From assembly GCF_036826855.1 (NCBI RefSeq), contig NZ_CP104578.1, positions 2,170,001-2,234,000 of the forward strand: 64,000 bases of DNA. Reading direction: 5' to 3'. Of this stretch, positions 1 to 8,334 are shown piece by piece (position 1 is the stretch's first letter; every line of letters starts with the position of its first letter). Origin of the DNA: Streptomyces sp. SJL17-4 (GTDB lineage Bacteria > Actinomycetota > Actinomycetes > Streptomycetales > Streptomycetaceae). Position numbers and translations under genes: made by a program. The notes beneath the pieces are model-generated. The model was given only the letters and a program-made list of their open reading frames with translations. It was not told the DNA's origin and did no database searches.

Positions 1-318
1 CTCGGCCAGCTCGATGGCGGCGGGGTGCGCGGTGTTCCACAGGGTGCTGAACGGCAGGCGGTTGAGTTGCTGTTCGGCCGTCTTGGCGAACTCGGGGCCG
101 TAGGAGTAGCCGAGCTGTGCGCAGAACAGGGCGGACAGGCCGTCGATATAGCGGGTTCCGGTCGCGTCGTAGACGTAGACGCCGTCGGCCCGGTCGGGCA
201 GGAACATTCCCTGACCGTTGCGCAGGTTTGCGTGTTGGCCGAAGTGCAGGAGCAGGTGCTTGCCGGCTGCTTCGCGCAGCCGGTCGGCGTCGTGTGTGGT
301 GGCGGGGTGGTCGGGCAC
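1..318 (-). CDS. class III aminotransferase, N-terminal part (runs off the window)
   Basis: Only the first 106 codons are present. The protein opens with a helix and then the segment HLLLHFGQHANLRNGQG followed by a YVYDATGTRYIDGLSALFC-like stretch, the typical N-terminus of PLP-dependent class III (omega-amino acid:pyruvate type) aminotransferases. The PLP lysine would lie outside the window. I chose the GTG at 318 because GGAG sits 6 bases upstream; an in-frame ATG at 348 has no ribosome-binding site. It is the last visible gene of the leftward operon encoding a peptide ABC importer and an amidohydrolase, although 236 bases separate it from the amidohydrolase stop. Inference: it deaminates an amine or omega-amino acid released by the hydrolase. 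Confidence 0.8.
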   Translation of the reverse strand, partial: MPDHPATTHDADRLREAAGKHLLLHFGQHANLRNGQGMFLPDRADGVYVYDATGTRYIDGLSALFCAQLGYSYGPEFAKTAEQQLNRLPFSTLWNTAHPAAIELAE

Positions 319-554
319 GGTGTTCTCCGGGGAGGTCGGCGGGCACATGGGGGGGCAGACGGCAGGCCCGGCGGAGCGAGTGGGCGGCCCCGGGCGCGCA
401 AGAGGCGGCCGCGTTTCGTAAGTAGTTGCCGGCCGCTGGAGCGGTGTCTGAACGGCGGCTCCGAGAGGGCTCGGCGGCGGAGACCCGGCGCCCGCTACGG
501 AGAGGGGCCTCAGGCGCGGGGCTGCCGGTCGCGACCGAGGGACCGCTGGGTGTC

Positions 555-1460
555 TCAGGCTCCTGTCGATCCGGCCCGGGCGGGATGCAGCGGGCCGAGA
601 CCGGTCATGATCTGGCCCTTGTCGTAGCCCTCGCTGGCGGGCGGGAAGGGGGGCGGGGCGTCGCGCAGTTGCTTCCACAGGGGGTTGAGGCCGAGGGTGC
701 CGTGTTCACGGGTGGTGGTCACGAGGTCGAGGTCGAGGTGGAAGGTGAGGAACTCCTCGCCTGCGCCGCCCTGGGCCAGCACGCGGCCTTCGGGGTCGGT
801 GGCGATGCTGCGGCCGGTGCCGAAGAGGCCGCCGATGTTCGGGTTGAGGACGTACACCTGGTTGGTGATGGCGTTGGCGCGAGCGAGAACGAGTTCCTGT
901 TCGCGGTCGGATGTGCGGGTGTAGGTGGGCTGGATGATGACCTCGGCGCCCATCCAGGCGAGGGTGCGGGAGATCTCCGGCACCCAGCCGTCGTAGCAGA
1001 TCGCCAGGCCGAAGCGGCCTACCTGGGGTATGTCGAAGGTGACGTAGGTGTCGCCGGGCACGGAGGTCTCGTACGGCATCCAGGGGAAGATCTTGCGGTA
1101 CGAGGCCACCACTTCGCCCTGCGGGGAGATGGCGACGGCCGTGTTGTGGACGCCCTTGGCCGACCGCTCCGGGATGCTGCCGGGGACGATCCACAGTCCG
1201 GTGTCGGCCGCGAGCCGGCACACCGCGTCTGTGGTGGGGCCCGGGATCGGTTCGGCGAGGCGGTCGAGGTAGCCGGCCGGGTGGCGGGCGTCGAAGCTGC
1301 CGAAGGCGCTCAGGTACAGCTCGGGGAAGACCACCAGGTCGATGGACGGGGAGAGGGCCTTGAGGGAGCGCACCTCGCGGCTGAACTTCGCGAAGGTCGC
1401 CTGGGGGTCGCCGGTCACGGGTGCGACCTGGGCGAGGGCGACGCCGAGGATTCGGCTCAC
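555..1460 (-). CDS. nitrilase-superfamily carbon-nitrogen hydrolase (paralogue 1)
   Basis: 301 aa, a usual length for single-domain members. The Glu-Lys-Cys triad is visible: E47 in VVFPELYL, K123 in SYRKIFPW and C155 in GLAICYDGW. Family members cleave C-N bonds of amides, N-carbamoyl compounds or nitriles through a cysteine thioester; the exact substrate cannot be read. The GTG start overlaps the stop of the upstream ATPase by 4 bases (GTGA), implying translational coupling. It shares WMGAE and a RANAI-NQV segment with the second hydrolase at 13031-13909, so the two are paralogues. Inferred role: hydrolysis of the compound imported by the adjacent ABC system, perhaps feeding the downstream aminotransferase. 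N-carbamoylputrescine amidase or beta-ureidopropionase-like activity are options. Confidence 0.85.
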   Translation of the reverse strand: MSRILGVALAQVAPVTGDPQATFAKFSREVRSLKALSPSIDLVVFPELYLSAFGSFDARHPAGYLDRLAEPIPGPTTDAVCRLAADTGLWIVPGSIPERSAKGVHNTAVAISPQGEVVASYRKIFPWMPYETSVPGDTYVTFDIPQVGRFGLAICYDGWVPEISRTLAWMGAEVIIQPTYTRTSDREQELVLARANAITNQVYVLNPNIGGLFGTGRSIATDPEGRVLAQGGAGEEFLTFHLDLDLVTTTREHGTLGLNPLWKQLRDAPPPFPPASEGYDKGQIMTGLGPLHPARAGSTGA

Positions 1461-2251
1461 TGGACGGCTCCTTGTGCGGTTGCGGCTGCGGGTGTGCTCG
1501 GCGGGGTGGCGTCCGGTGGGTGGATTCCGGGGACGGCGTCGAGCAGCCTGCGGGTGTAGGGGTGCTGGGGGGAGTCCAGGACCTGGGCGGTGGGCCCGGT
1601 CTCGACGAGTTCGCCGTGCAGCATGACGCTGACCCGGTCCGCGATGTGCCGGACCACGCCCAGGTCGTGGGTGATGAGGAGGAAGGCGAGGTCGCTGTGC
1701 TCGCGCAGGTCGAGCAGCAGGTTGAGGATCTGGGCCTGGACGGAGACGTCGAGGGCCGAGGTGGGTTCGTCAAGCACCAGCAGCGAGGGCCCGACGGCGA
1801 GGGCGCGGGCGATGGCGACGCGCTGGCACTGGCCGCCGGAGAGCTGGTGGGGGTAGCGGGTGAGGACGGTCGCGGGCAGGCCGACGCGCTCGAGTTCCGC
1901 GGTGGCGTCGGTCACGGGGCGGCCGGCCTCGCGCAGTGGCTCGGCAATGAGTTGCCGGACGGTCATCCGGGGATTGAGAGCGGCGTAGGGGTTCTGGAAG
2001 ACGATCTGTACCTGGTGGCGCAGCCGCCGCAGCTCCTTGCGGCGCAGCCCGGTGAGCGGGCTGCCCGCGATGTGCACGGTGCCGGAGGTGGGCTGGATCA
2101 GTCCGAGCACGCAGCGCGCGAGGGTGGTCTTGCCCGAGCCCGACTCGCCTACCAGCGCGTGTACTTCGCCTGCGGTGATGGCGAGGTCGACGCCGGCGAC
2201 GGCGGTGTGCGAGCCGAAGGTCTTGACGAGCTGTTGTACGTCGAGGATCAC
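1457..2251 (-). CDS. peptide/opine-type ABC transporter ATP-binding protein (OppF/DppF-like)
   Basis: 264 aa. Walker [10 protein letters not shown] near residues 35-43, signature [15 protein letters not shown] and Walker [13 protein letters not shown] are all intact. It is the second ATPase of the importer; the first is fused to a permease in the gene just upstream. The GTG start at 2251 overlaps that gene's TGA by 4 bases, and its own stop overlaps the hydrolase start by 4 bases. The C-terminus ends soon after the [12 protein letters not shown] motif and lacks the longer cysteine-bearing extension of many OppD/OppF proteins. An open frame continues upstream to 2713, but only inside the neighbouring gene, so it was not used. 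Confidence 0.88.
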   Translation of the reverse strand: MILDVQQLVKTFGSHTAVAGVDLAITAGEVHALVGESGSGKTTLARCVLGLIQPTSGTVHIAGSPLTGLRRKELRRLRHQVQIVFQNPYAALNPRMTVRQLIAEPLREAGRPVTDATAELERVGLPATVLTRYPHQLSGGQCQRVAIARALAVGPSLLVLDEPTSALDVSVQAQILNLLLDLREHSDLAFLLITHDLGVVRHIADRVSVMLHGELVETGPTAQVLDSPQHPYTRRLLDAVPGIHPPDATPPSTPAAATAQGAVQ

Positions 2252-4224
2252 GCGGGAACTCCCTTCGGCTGGGTGAGGTGGCAGGCGCTGGCCCGCGCTC
2301 CGGCGGCGTTGAGAGGCGGCGGGGTGGCGCATGCCTCGGTGGTGTGGGCACAGCGGTCGGCGAAAGGGCAGCCGGTGAGCAGGTCGGGGCGGTCCGGCAC
2401 GCTGCCGGGGATGGCGGGCAGTGCTCTGCCGGGGGCGGCCCGGTCGGGGAGGGCGGCGAGCAGGGCTCGGGTGTAGGGGTGGTCCGGGGTGTCCAGTACG
2501 TCGGTCACCGGGCCTGATTCGACGACCTGGCCGGCGTAGAGCACGTACATCCGGGTGCACAGTTCGCGGACCTCGCCCAGGTTGTGGGTGATGTACAGGA
2601 CTCCGAAGCCGTGCTCGGCCTGCAGGCGGCGCAGCAGGGAGCGGATCTCCTTGGCGACGGTGACGTCCAGGGCGGTGGTCGGTTCGTCGGCGATGAGCAG
2701 ATCGGGCCGGCACAGCAGAGCGGCGGCGATCATGACGCGCTGCAGCATGCCGCCGGAGAGCTGGTGGGGGTAGGAGCGCGTGACGCGCTCGGCGGCCAGG
2801 CCCACTTCCGTCAGTGCGGTGCTCACCTGCTCGGCGGCTTCGGTCCGGGTGCCGCCCTGGTGGAGGCGTACCAGGCGGGCGAGTTGGTGGCCGAGCGGTG
2901 TGACGGGGTCGAAGGAGGCGGCGGGGTTCTGGAAGACCATGGCCACCTTCCGGCCGCGGACCGTGTGGAAGCCGGCGGCCCGCAGGTCCTGGCCTTGGAG
3001 CCGGATGGCGCCGGTGGTTTCGGCTCCGGCGGGGAGCATGCCGAGGACACTGAGGGCGGTCAGGGACTTGCCGCAGCCGCTCTCGCCGACCACCCCCACG
3101 ACCTCGCCCGCGCGCACGCGGAGGGAGACGTCGCGTACGAGGGCGGCGTCGCCGATGGTGACGCGCAGCCGGGAGATCTCCAGCAGGGGTGCCTCCCGGC
3201 CGTCTGCGCGCTGCGTGCCCGGGCCGGGCGCGGTCTCGTCCTCACTGGCGGGCAGGGGGCTCGCCGCGCCGGTGGCCTTCCCCTCCGGCCGACGCCGCAA
3301 CAAAGCGGCGGCCCGCCCGGCCAGGGTGCGCAGGCCGCGTCGTGCGGCGGCGGAGCGGGCTTCCGTGCGCGGGTCGAACACGTCACGCAGAGCGTCGCCG
3401 AAGAGGTTGAAGGCCAGCACGGTGAGGAGGATCGCCAGGCCCGGGAAGAGCGCCGCCCACCAGTGGGTCTGGAGGTCGCCGCGGGCCTCGGCCACCATCA
3501 GGCCCCAGTCCGCCTGCGGCGGGCGGGTGCCCAGGCCGAGGAAGGCCAGTGATCCGGCGGCCAGGATCACCGTGCCGATGTCGACGGTGGCCTGCACCAG
3601 GATCGGTGAGACGGCGTTGCGCAGGATGTGCCGGACCATGACGACTCGGTCCTTGAGCCCCAGGGCGCGCGCTCCCTCGACGAAGGGCCGCTCGCGCATG
3701 GATGCGGTGAGGCCCTGGACCAGCCGGGTGTACCAGGGCCACCAGGCGATGGCCAGCGCGAGGGCGGCGTGCTCGAGGCCGGGGCCGAGGGTGGCGACGA
3801 TGGCCATGGCGAGCAGCAGGGGCGGGAAGGCCAGGAACATGTCGCACAGCCGCATGATCGCCTCGCCTACGCGCCCGCCGCGGAAGCCTGCGATCAGCCC
3901 CAGCGGTACGCCCACCAGCACGGCGAGGCCGACCACGAGGAGCGGTACGGTCAGCGCCGGCCGGGCACCGTAGATGATGCGGCTGAGCACGTCGCGGCCG
4001 AGGTTGTCGGTGCCGAGCAGGTGGTCGGCGCCGGGTGGCAGGTGGCGGGCGGCGACCTCGGCGGCTCCGGCGCCCTGATCAGGGTGCGGGGCGAGCCAGG
4101 GGGTGAGCAGGGCGGCGGCGACCAGGGCCACGAGCAGCACCAGGCCGATGACGGCGAGCGGGTCGCGGAGCAGGGCGGTGAAGCGGGCGCTGCGCGGGGG
4201 GATGGTCTGCGGGCTGTGGCTCAT
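2248..4224 (-). CDS. ABC importer permease-ATPase fusion (DppC-DppD in one chain)
   Basis: 658 aa. The N-terminal half (about residues 1-290) is a DppC/OppC-type permease with an early membrane segment, a periplasmic loop containing HLLGTDNLGRDVLSRI and the EAA-like segment. After a charged linker comes a complete ATPase (from about residue 345): Walker A GESGCGKS, signature LSGGMLQRVMIAAAL, Walker B LIADEPTTALD, and a C-terminal cysteine-bearing OppD-type segment (GCPFADRCAHTTEAC). These parts are normally two proteins, so this is a genuine fusion; no stop or start separates them. The ATG overlaps the upstream permease stop by 4 bases. Together with the second ATPase it would complete one importer. 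Confidence 0.85.
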   Translation of the reverse strand: MSHSPQTIPPRSARFTALLRDPLAVIGLVLLVALVAAALLTPWLAPHPDQGAGAAEVAARHLPPGADHLLGTDNLGRDVLSRIIYGARPALTVPLLVVGLAVLVGVPLGLIAGFRGGRVGEAIMRLCDMFLAFPPLLLAMAIVATLGPGLEHAALALAIAWWPWYTRLVQGLTASMRERPFVEGARALGLKDRVVMVRHILRNAVSPILVQATVDIGTVILAAGSLAFLGLGTRPPQADWGLMVAEARGDLQTHWWAALFPGLAILLTVLAFNLFGDALRDVFDPRTEARSAAARRGLRTLAGRAAALLRRRPEGKATGAASPLPASEDETAPGPGTQRADGREAPLLEISRLRVTIGDAALVRDVSLRVRAGEVVGVVGESGCGKSLTALSVLGMLPAGAETTGAIRLQGQDLRAAGFHTVRGRKVAMVFQNPAASFDPVTPLGHQLARLVRLHQGGTRTEAAEQVSTALTEVGLAAERVTRSYPHQLSGGMLQRVMIAAALLCRPDLLIADEPTTALDVTVAKEIRSLLRRLQAEHGFGVLYITHNLGEVRELCTRMYVLYAGQVVESGPVTDVLDTPDHPYTRALLAALPDRAAPGRALPAIPGSVPDRPDLLTGCPFADRCAHTTEACATPPPLNAAGARASACHLTQPKGVPA

Positions 4225-5237
4225 GCCGGCCTCACTCGCGGGTCGAGGCGCGCGTGGACGAGATCCACCGCGAGGTTGACGAGGACGTAGGCGATGGCGC
4301 CGATGAGGGTGACGCCCATGACCGCCGGGTAGTCCAGGCTCAGCAGGCCGGAGGCGGCGTACTGGCCGAGGCCCGGCCAGTCGAAGACCACTTCGACGAA
4401 GAACGCGCCGGTCAGGGCGTAGGCGGCGGTCAGACCGAGCACCGTGACGGTGGGCGGGAGGGCGTTGCGCAGGGCGACGCGCCAGACGAGGGTGCGTTCG
4501 GGGACGCCGTAGGCGCGGCCGACGCGGATGTGGTCCTGCTGGAGCGCCTCCAGCATGCTGGTGCGGGTCATGCGGGCCACGACGCCGAGCGGGTAGGCGG
4601 CCAGTGTGAGGGCCGGCAGGATCAGGTGCGCCGCGGCGCTGGCCAGCGCCGCGCCGTTGCCGGTGAGGAGTGCGTCCACCGTGTTCAGTCCGGTGATCGA
4701 GTGGATCGGAGCGGTGAACTCCAGGTCGCTGTCGATGCGTCCGGTGGGCGGCAACAGTCCCAGGCGGCCGAAGACCAGTAGCTGGAGCAGCAGTCCGAGC
4801 CAGAAGGCGGGCACCGAGACGCCCGCGATGGACAGCAGCCGCACCGCCTGGTCGATGAGCCTGCCGGGCCGCACGGCGGCTATGCAGCCGAGCGTGACGC
4901 CCAGCACCAGCGCCACCGCCATGGCGGCGCCGACGAGTTCGAGGGTGGCGGGCAGCCGGTCGCCGAGCTCGCCGAGGACCGGTTGCTTGGTGGCGATGGA
5001 GGTGCCCCAGTCGCCGGTCAGCACATTGCGCAGGTACGACAGGTACTGCACCGGCAGCGGCTGGTCGAGGCCGAGGGCGTGTGTCACCCGTTCGACCTCC
5101 TCGGGTGTCGCCTTGGCGCCGACGTAGGTGAGGGCGGGGTTGGAGGGGATCACCCGCGCGAGGAGGAAGGTGATCGCGCTGACCCCGAGCAGGACGAGCA
5201 GGGAGCCGCGCAGCCGGCGCAGCAGGAAGCGCGGCAT
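4221..5237 (-). CDS. ABC importer permease (DppB-like)
   Basis: 338 aa integral membrane protein. It opens with the MPRFLLRRL basic N-terminus and a first membrane helix, then the long external loop, and has the DppB-type EAA region (GVPERTLVWRVALRNALPPT) followed by further membrane helices. It pairs with the permease half of the downstream fusion to form the channel. The start ATG shares one base with the stop of the substrate-binding protein gene (TGATG at 5235-5239), so translation is coupled to it. Confidence 0.87.
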   Translation of the reverse strand: MPRFLLRRLRGSLLVLLGVSAITFLLARVIPSNPALTYVGAKATPEEVERVTHALGLDQPLPVQYLSYLRNVLTGDWGTSIATKQPVLGELGDRLPATLELVGAAMAVALVLGVTLGCIAAVRPGRLIDQAVRLLSIAGVSVPAFWLGLLLQLLVFGRLGLLPPTGRIDSDLEFTAPIHSITGLNTVDALLTGNGAALASAAAHLILPALTLAAYPLGVVARMTRTSMLEALQQDHIRVGRAYGVPERTLVWRVALRNALPPTVTVLGLTAAYALTGAFFVEVVFDWPGLGQYAASGLLSLDYPAVMGVTLIGAIAYVLVNLAVDLVHARLDPRVRPA

Positions 5238-6820
5238 CAGCTGGCTCCGTGGCGCAGCTGGTGGAAGGGGATGGAGAAGGAGTAGTTCGGGTTGCAGGCG
5301 AAGCCCTTGACCTGGCTGTTCATCACGACGGGGGTGCGCATGTCGTAGAGGAACGCGCCGGGGGCCTGCTCAAGGAGTCGGCGCTGCGCCTTGCCGTACA
5401 GCTCGGCGGCCTTGTCCTGGTCGGTGGCGGTGTGGGTGCCGGCCTCGTCGACGAACTTGTCGTACGTGGCGTCCTTCCAGTAGCTGAGGTTGAAGAACGG
5501 CTTGTCGCTGCTGCGGAAGAGCGAGACCAGGTTGTCCGAGCCGGCGTCGGAATAGGTCGGCCAGTACATCAGCAGGAAGATGTCCTGCGCCGTGGCCGGG
5601 TCCGCCTTGGCCTTCTCCCACTGCTGGTTGAACAGGATCGGCTGCAGCTCGACCGTCACGCCGACCTTGGCGAAGGAGTCCTTGATCAGCGGGGCGTACT
5701 TGGCCTGCTGCGCGTTCTCCGCCGCGTAGCTGAGGGTCAGCTTCAGGCCCTTGCCGCCCTCGTATCCGGCCTCGGTGAGCAGCCGACGGGCGGCCTCCAG
5801 GTCGTACGGGGTCTGCGGCAGCTGCGCGTCGTAAGGGAAGGCGCCGGCCGGTACGGGGCCCCGAGCGCGGGCGCCGAAGCCTTCGGCGCCCACCTTGACG
5901 ATGTCGTCGTACGGGATGGCCTGCGCCAGCGCCTGGCGTACCTTCACGTTCTTCAGCGGGCCCTTGGTGGTGTTGAAGAAGGCCGTGTGGCTCGTGAAGG
6001 TGGGACACTCGGTGACGGTGTAGCCCTTGTCCTTCTTGAACCGGGCGACGTTCTCCAGTGGCAGCGAGCCGGCGTAGTCGACCTGGCCGGACTCGAGCAT
6101 CTGCTGTTGCGCGGTCGGCTCGGCGGTGATCCTGGCGACGACCGTGCGGTAGCGCTCGCCCTTCCACCCGCCCCAGTACTTGTCGTACGCCTTGAGGACG
6201 ACCCTCTTCTTGGCCTGGTACTCCGAGACCCGGTAGGGGCCGGTGCCTGCGTCGACGCCCTTGGCGAAGTAGTCCTCGCCCTTGGCCAGGGCCTTGGGGC
6301 TGACGATCCACGCCCCGTACATGGACGAGGCGATCATGTCGGCCGGGGCGGGGCTCTTCAGCTTGAGCACGACCGTGTGCTCGTCCGGTGTCTCGATGGT
6401 GTCCAGCGCCGACCAGATGAAGGCTGCGCCGCCGTCCTTGGCGGAGGCTTCCAGGGACGCCTTGACCGCCGCTGCGTTCATGGGCTCGCCGTCGTGGAAG
6501 GTGACCCCCTTGCGCAGGTGGAAGGTCCATGTCCTGGCGTCGGCGGAGGACTCCCAGCGCTCGGCGAGGGCGGGGCGGAAGCGTTCCTTCGAGCCGGGCG
6601 GGTTCATCCACAGCAGCGGCTCGTAGACGTTGCTGAGGTAGTAGACCTCGGTGGAGAAGGACTTCACCGGATTCCAGGTCGTCACCTCGGCGGTGGTCGC
6701 CACGTTGAGGATCTGCCCGGTGCCGTTGTCGGCACCACTGTCGGTACCGGTACAGGCAGACAGGAGCAGACCGCAGGCCACCAGAGCGGCGGCGGCAGGG
6801 GTTCTTCGGGGCGTGGTCAT
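5237..6820 (-). CDS. peptide/opine-type ABC substrate-binding lipoprotein (family 5)
   Basis: 527 aa. The N-terminus has two arginines, a hydrophobic stretch and the lipobox LLSAC, so it is exported and lipidated. The mature part has the extracellular solute-binding family 5 features, including TWTFHLRKGVTFHDGEPMNA and a YDLEAARRLLTEAGY segment. The ATG at 6820 was preferred to the upstream in-frame ATG because GAGGAG lies 7 bases before it and the signal peptide begins there. It is the first gene of the operon and determines substrate choice; family 5 proteins bind peptides, nickel, opines or other amines, and specificity cannot be read. Transcription probably starts just downstream of the shared regulatory block at 6895-6938. 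Confidence 0.88.
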   Translation of the reverse strand: MTTPRRTPAAAALVACGLLLSACTGTDSGADNGTGQILNVATTAEVTTWNPVKSFSTEVYYLSNVYEPLLWMNPPGSKERFRPALAERWESSADARTWTFHLRKGVTFHDGEPMNAAAVKASLEASAKDGGAAFIWSALDTIETPDEHTVVLKLKSPAPADMIASSMYGAWIVSPKALAKGEDYFAKGVDAGTGPYRVSEYQAKKRVVLKAYDKYWGGWKGERYRTVVARITAEPTAQQQMLESGQVDYAGSLPLENVARFKKDKGYTVTECPTFTSHTAFFNTTKGPLKNVKVRQALAQAIPYDDIVKVGAEGFGARARGPVPAGAFPYDAQLPQTPYDLEAARRLLTEAGYEGGKGLKLTLSYAAENAQQAKYAPLIKDSFAKVGVTVELQPILFNQQWEKAKADPATAQDIFLLMYWPTYSDAGSDNLVSLFRSSDKPFFNLSYWKDATYDKFVDEAGTHTATDQDKAAELYGKAQRRLLEQAPGAFLYDMRTPVVMNSQVKGFACNPNYSFSIPFHQLRHGAS

Positions 6821-6894
6821 GAGTTCGCTCCTCGGGGAAGGCGCATTCGCCGGCTGTTCAAAGTGAGACAACAATGGGCCCGGTGAGCTATAAC

Positions 6895-6938
6895 CCTCAA
6901 ATACTTGATTGGGTTGACTTTCATGCCTGCAAGGCATG
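6895..6938. promoter_or_regulatory. putative LysR-box and divergent promoter, copy 1
   Basis: A 44-bp block between the ABC operon and the LysR gene. It contains a perfect inverted repeat CATGCCT-GCA-AGGCATG at 6922-6938, which satisfies the LysR T-N11-A rule, and CTCAAATACTTG upstream. The same 44 bp recurs at 14021-14064 with 36 identical positions; the dyad arms are fully conserved and the central triplet differs in two of three bases. Leftward, a TATAGC hexamer (6886-6891) could be the -10 of the operon. The dyad ends only 15 bases before the LysR ATG, so autoregulation is likely. Function is inferred. Confidence 0.72.
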
Positions 6939-6953
6939 GACAGGAGGTTCGCT

Positions 6954-7847
6954 ATGGAGCTCAGGGTGCTGCGCTACTTCCTGGCGGTCGTCGAGAGCGG
7001 CTCGGTGACCAAGGCGGCAGCCGAAGTCCATATCGCCCAGCCCTCGCTCTCCCGCCAGCTGCGCGGACTCGAGACGTCCCTGGGGGTGACACTGTTCGAC
7101 CGCACGGGCAAGCGGATGGAGCTCACGGCGGCCGGCCGCCGTTTCCTGCCCCTCGCCCGGGATCTGGTGACCCGCGCCGACACCGCCCTCGCCGCCGCCG
7201 GCTCGCTGGCATCCGGGCGGGCGATGCGGATCACCGTGGCGGCCCCCGCCACCACCATCACCGATGTGATCGCCCCGTTCCTGGCCACCTGGGGTCCGGA
7301 GGACCCCCTGGTCACGGTGCAGGCGGAAAGCCCGGTACGCGCCTACCAGGCCCTCACCCGGGGCGCCGACGTAGCGATCTCCTCAGCCCCGCCGCGCCGC
7401 CGCTACGCGGGCCTGCCCGTAGCCCGGCTGCCCGTGTGGGCCTACGTGCCGCCCTCGCACCCCTGGGCAGACCGGGACCGGATCACCATCCAGGAGCTGA
7501 CCGGTGAGCCGCTGATCGTCCTCACCCTCGCGCACGGCACCCGCCGCATCCTGGACCAGGCGGTACAGGACGCGGGCAGTTACCTCGACATCGTCCTGGA
7601 GTGCGACACCCCGCAGGTCGCCCAGGCGATGACGGCCTCGGGACACGGCATCGCCGTCGTCTCCGACGACCCCCGCTTCGGACTGCACCCCCTGCTGATC
7701 ATCGACCAGCACGGGGAGCCCCTGCACATCCGGCTGCACGCGGCCTGGGACGCCGGCCACTACGCGCTGCGCACCATCGAGTCCTTCGCCACCGGCCTGG
7801 CCCGCTTCTGCGTCGAGCAGTACGGGCCGGAGGCAGCGGGGAGCTGA
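6954..7847 (+). CDS. LysR-family transcriptional regulator
   Basis: 297 aa, standard for the family. The N-terminal winged helix-turn-helix is clear (MELRVLRYFLAVVESGSVTKA, then AQPSLSRQLRGLE), followed by the effector-binding domain. The ATG at 6954 was chosen over the in-frame ATG at 6936 because AGGAGG lies 6 bases before it. It is divergent from the ABC-hydrolase operon with a regulatory block between them. A matching block lies upstream of the second hydrolase and APC permease genes, so I infer that this protein controls both units. LysR proteins usually bind a small-molecule coinducer, here perhaps a hydrolysis product or the imported compound. Confidence 0.9.
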   Translation: MELRVLRYFLAVVESGSVTKAAAEVHIAQPSLSRQLRGLETSLGVTLFDRTGKRMELTAAGRRFLPLARDLVTRADTALAAAGSLASGRAMRITVAAPATTITDVIAPFLATWGPEDPLVTVQAESPVRAYQALTRGADVAISSAPPRRRYAGLPVARLPVWAYVPPSHPWADRDRITIQELTGEPLIVLTLAHGTRRILDQAVQDAGSYLDIVLECDTPQVAQAMTASGHGIAVVSDDPRFGLHPLLIIDQHGEPLHIRLHAAWDAGHYALRTIESFATGLARFCVEQYGPEAAGS

Positions 7848-8334
7848 ACCGGCTGGAACAAGGAGGGCATCAACGGCCGGAACGTCCCGGCGACCCGGGT
7901 CGCGCACGGTGAGCCTGTCCGGAGGTCGCCCCCCGGTCCCGTACCGCAGCGCACGACGCACCCACCCTTCTCGGTCATGCGCTTGCGCCACCGGCAATCG
8001 ACGCCTTCCGGTGCATCGAACTCGTCGAAGACCTACGCGGTGAGCCGCCCCAGCCGCTCCCCGACCCGCGGGCGAGCGTGGTCTTGCCCGGACAGCTGGA
8101 CCCGGCGACTCGAGCAGCATCGGACCTGGGCGGCAGGTCAGCTGCGGCGTTCTCGGCACGTTCACGCAGACCTGGTTTCCCGTCCACCGACCCCGGCGGT
8201 GCGTCGCACTCCGCCGGAGCACCTGCCCCGATGCTTTTCAGACACCGTGGCCAGTCCTGACAGGCATTGGACACCTCTCGCCGCGCGCACCCACCATGCC
8301 GCAACAACAGACCCCGCCCGGAAGAGGGACATCC
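7848..8334. other. intergenic stretch without a recognised gene
   Basis: 487 bases between the LysR gene and the secreted hydrolase. Short open frames cross it, but none has a ribosome-binding site, a known motif or a convincing length. No strong hairpin with a T-run and no operator resembling those elsewhere in the window was seen. The promoter of the downstream hydrolase presumably lies in the last part. Confidence 0.5.
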
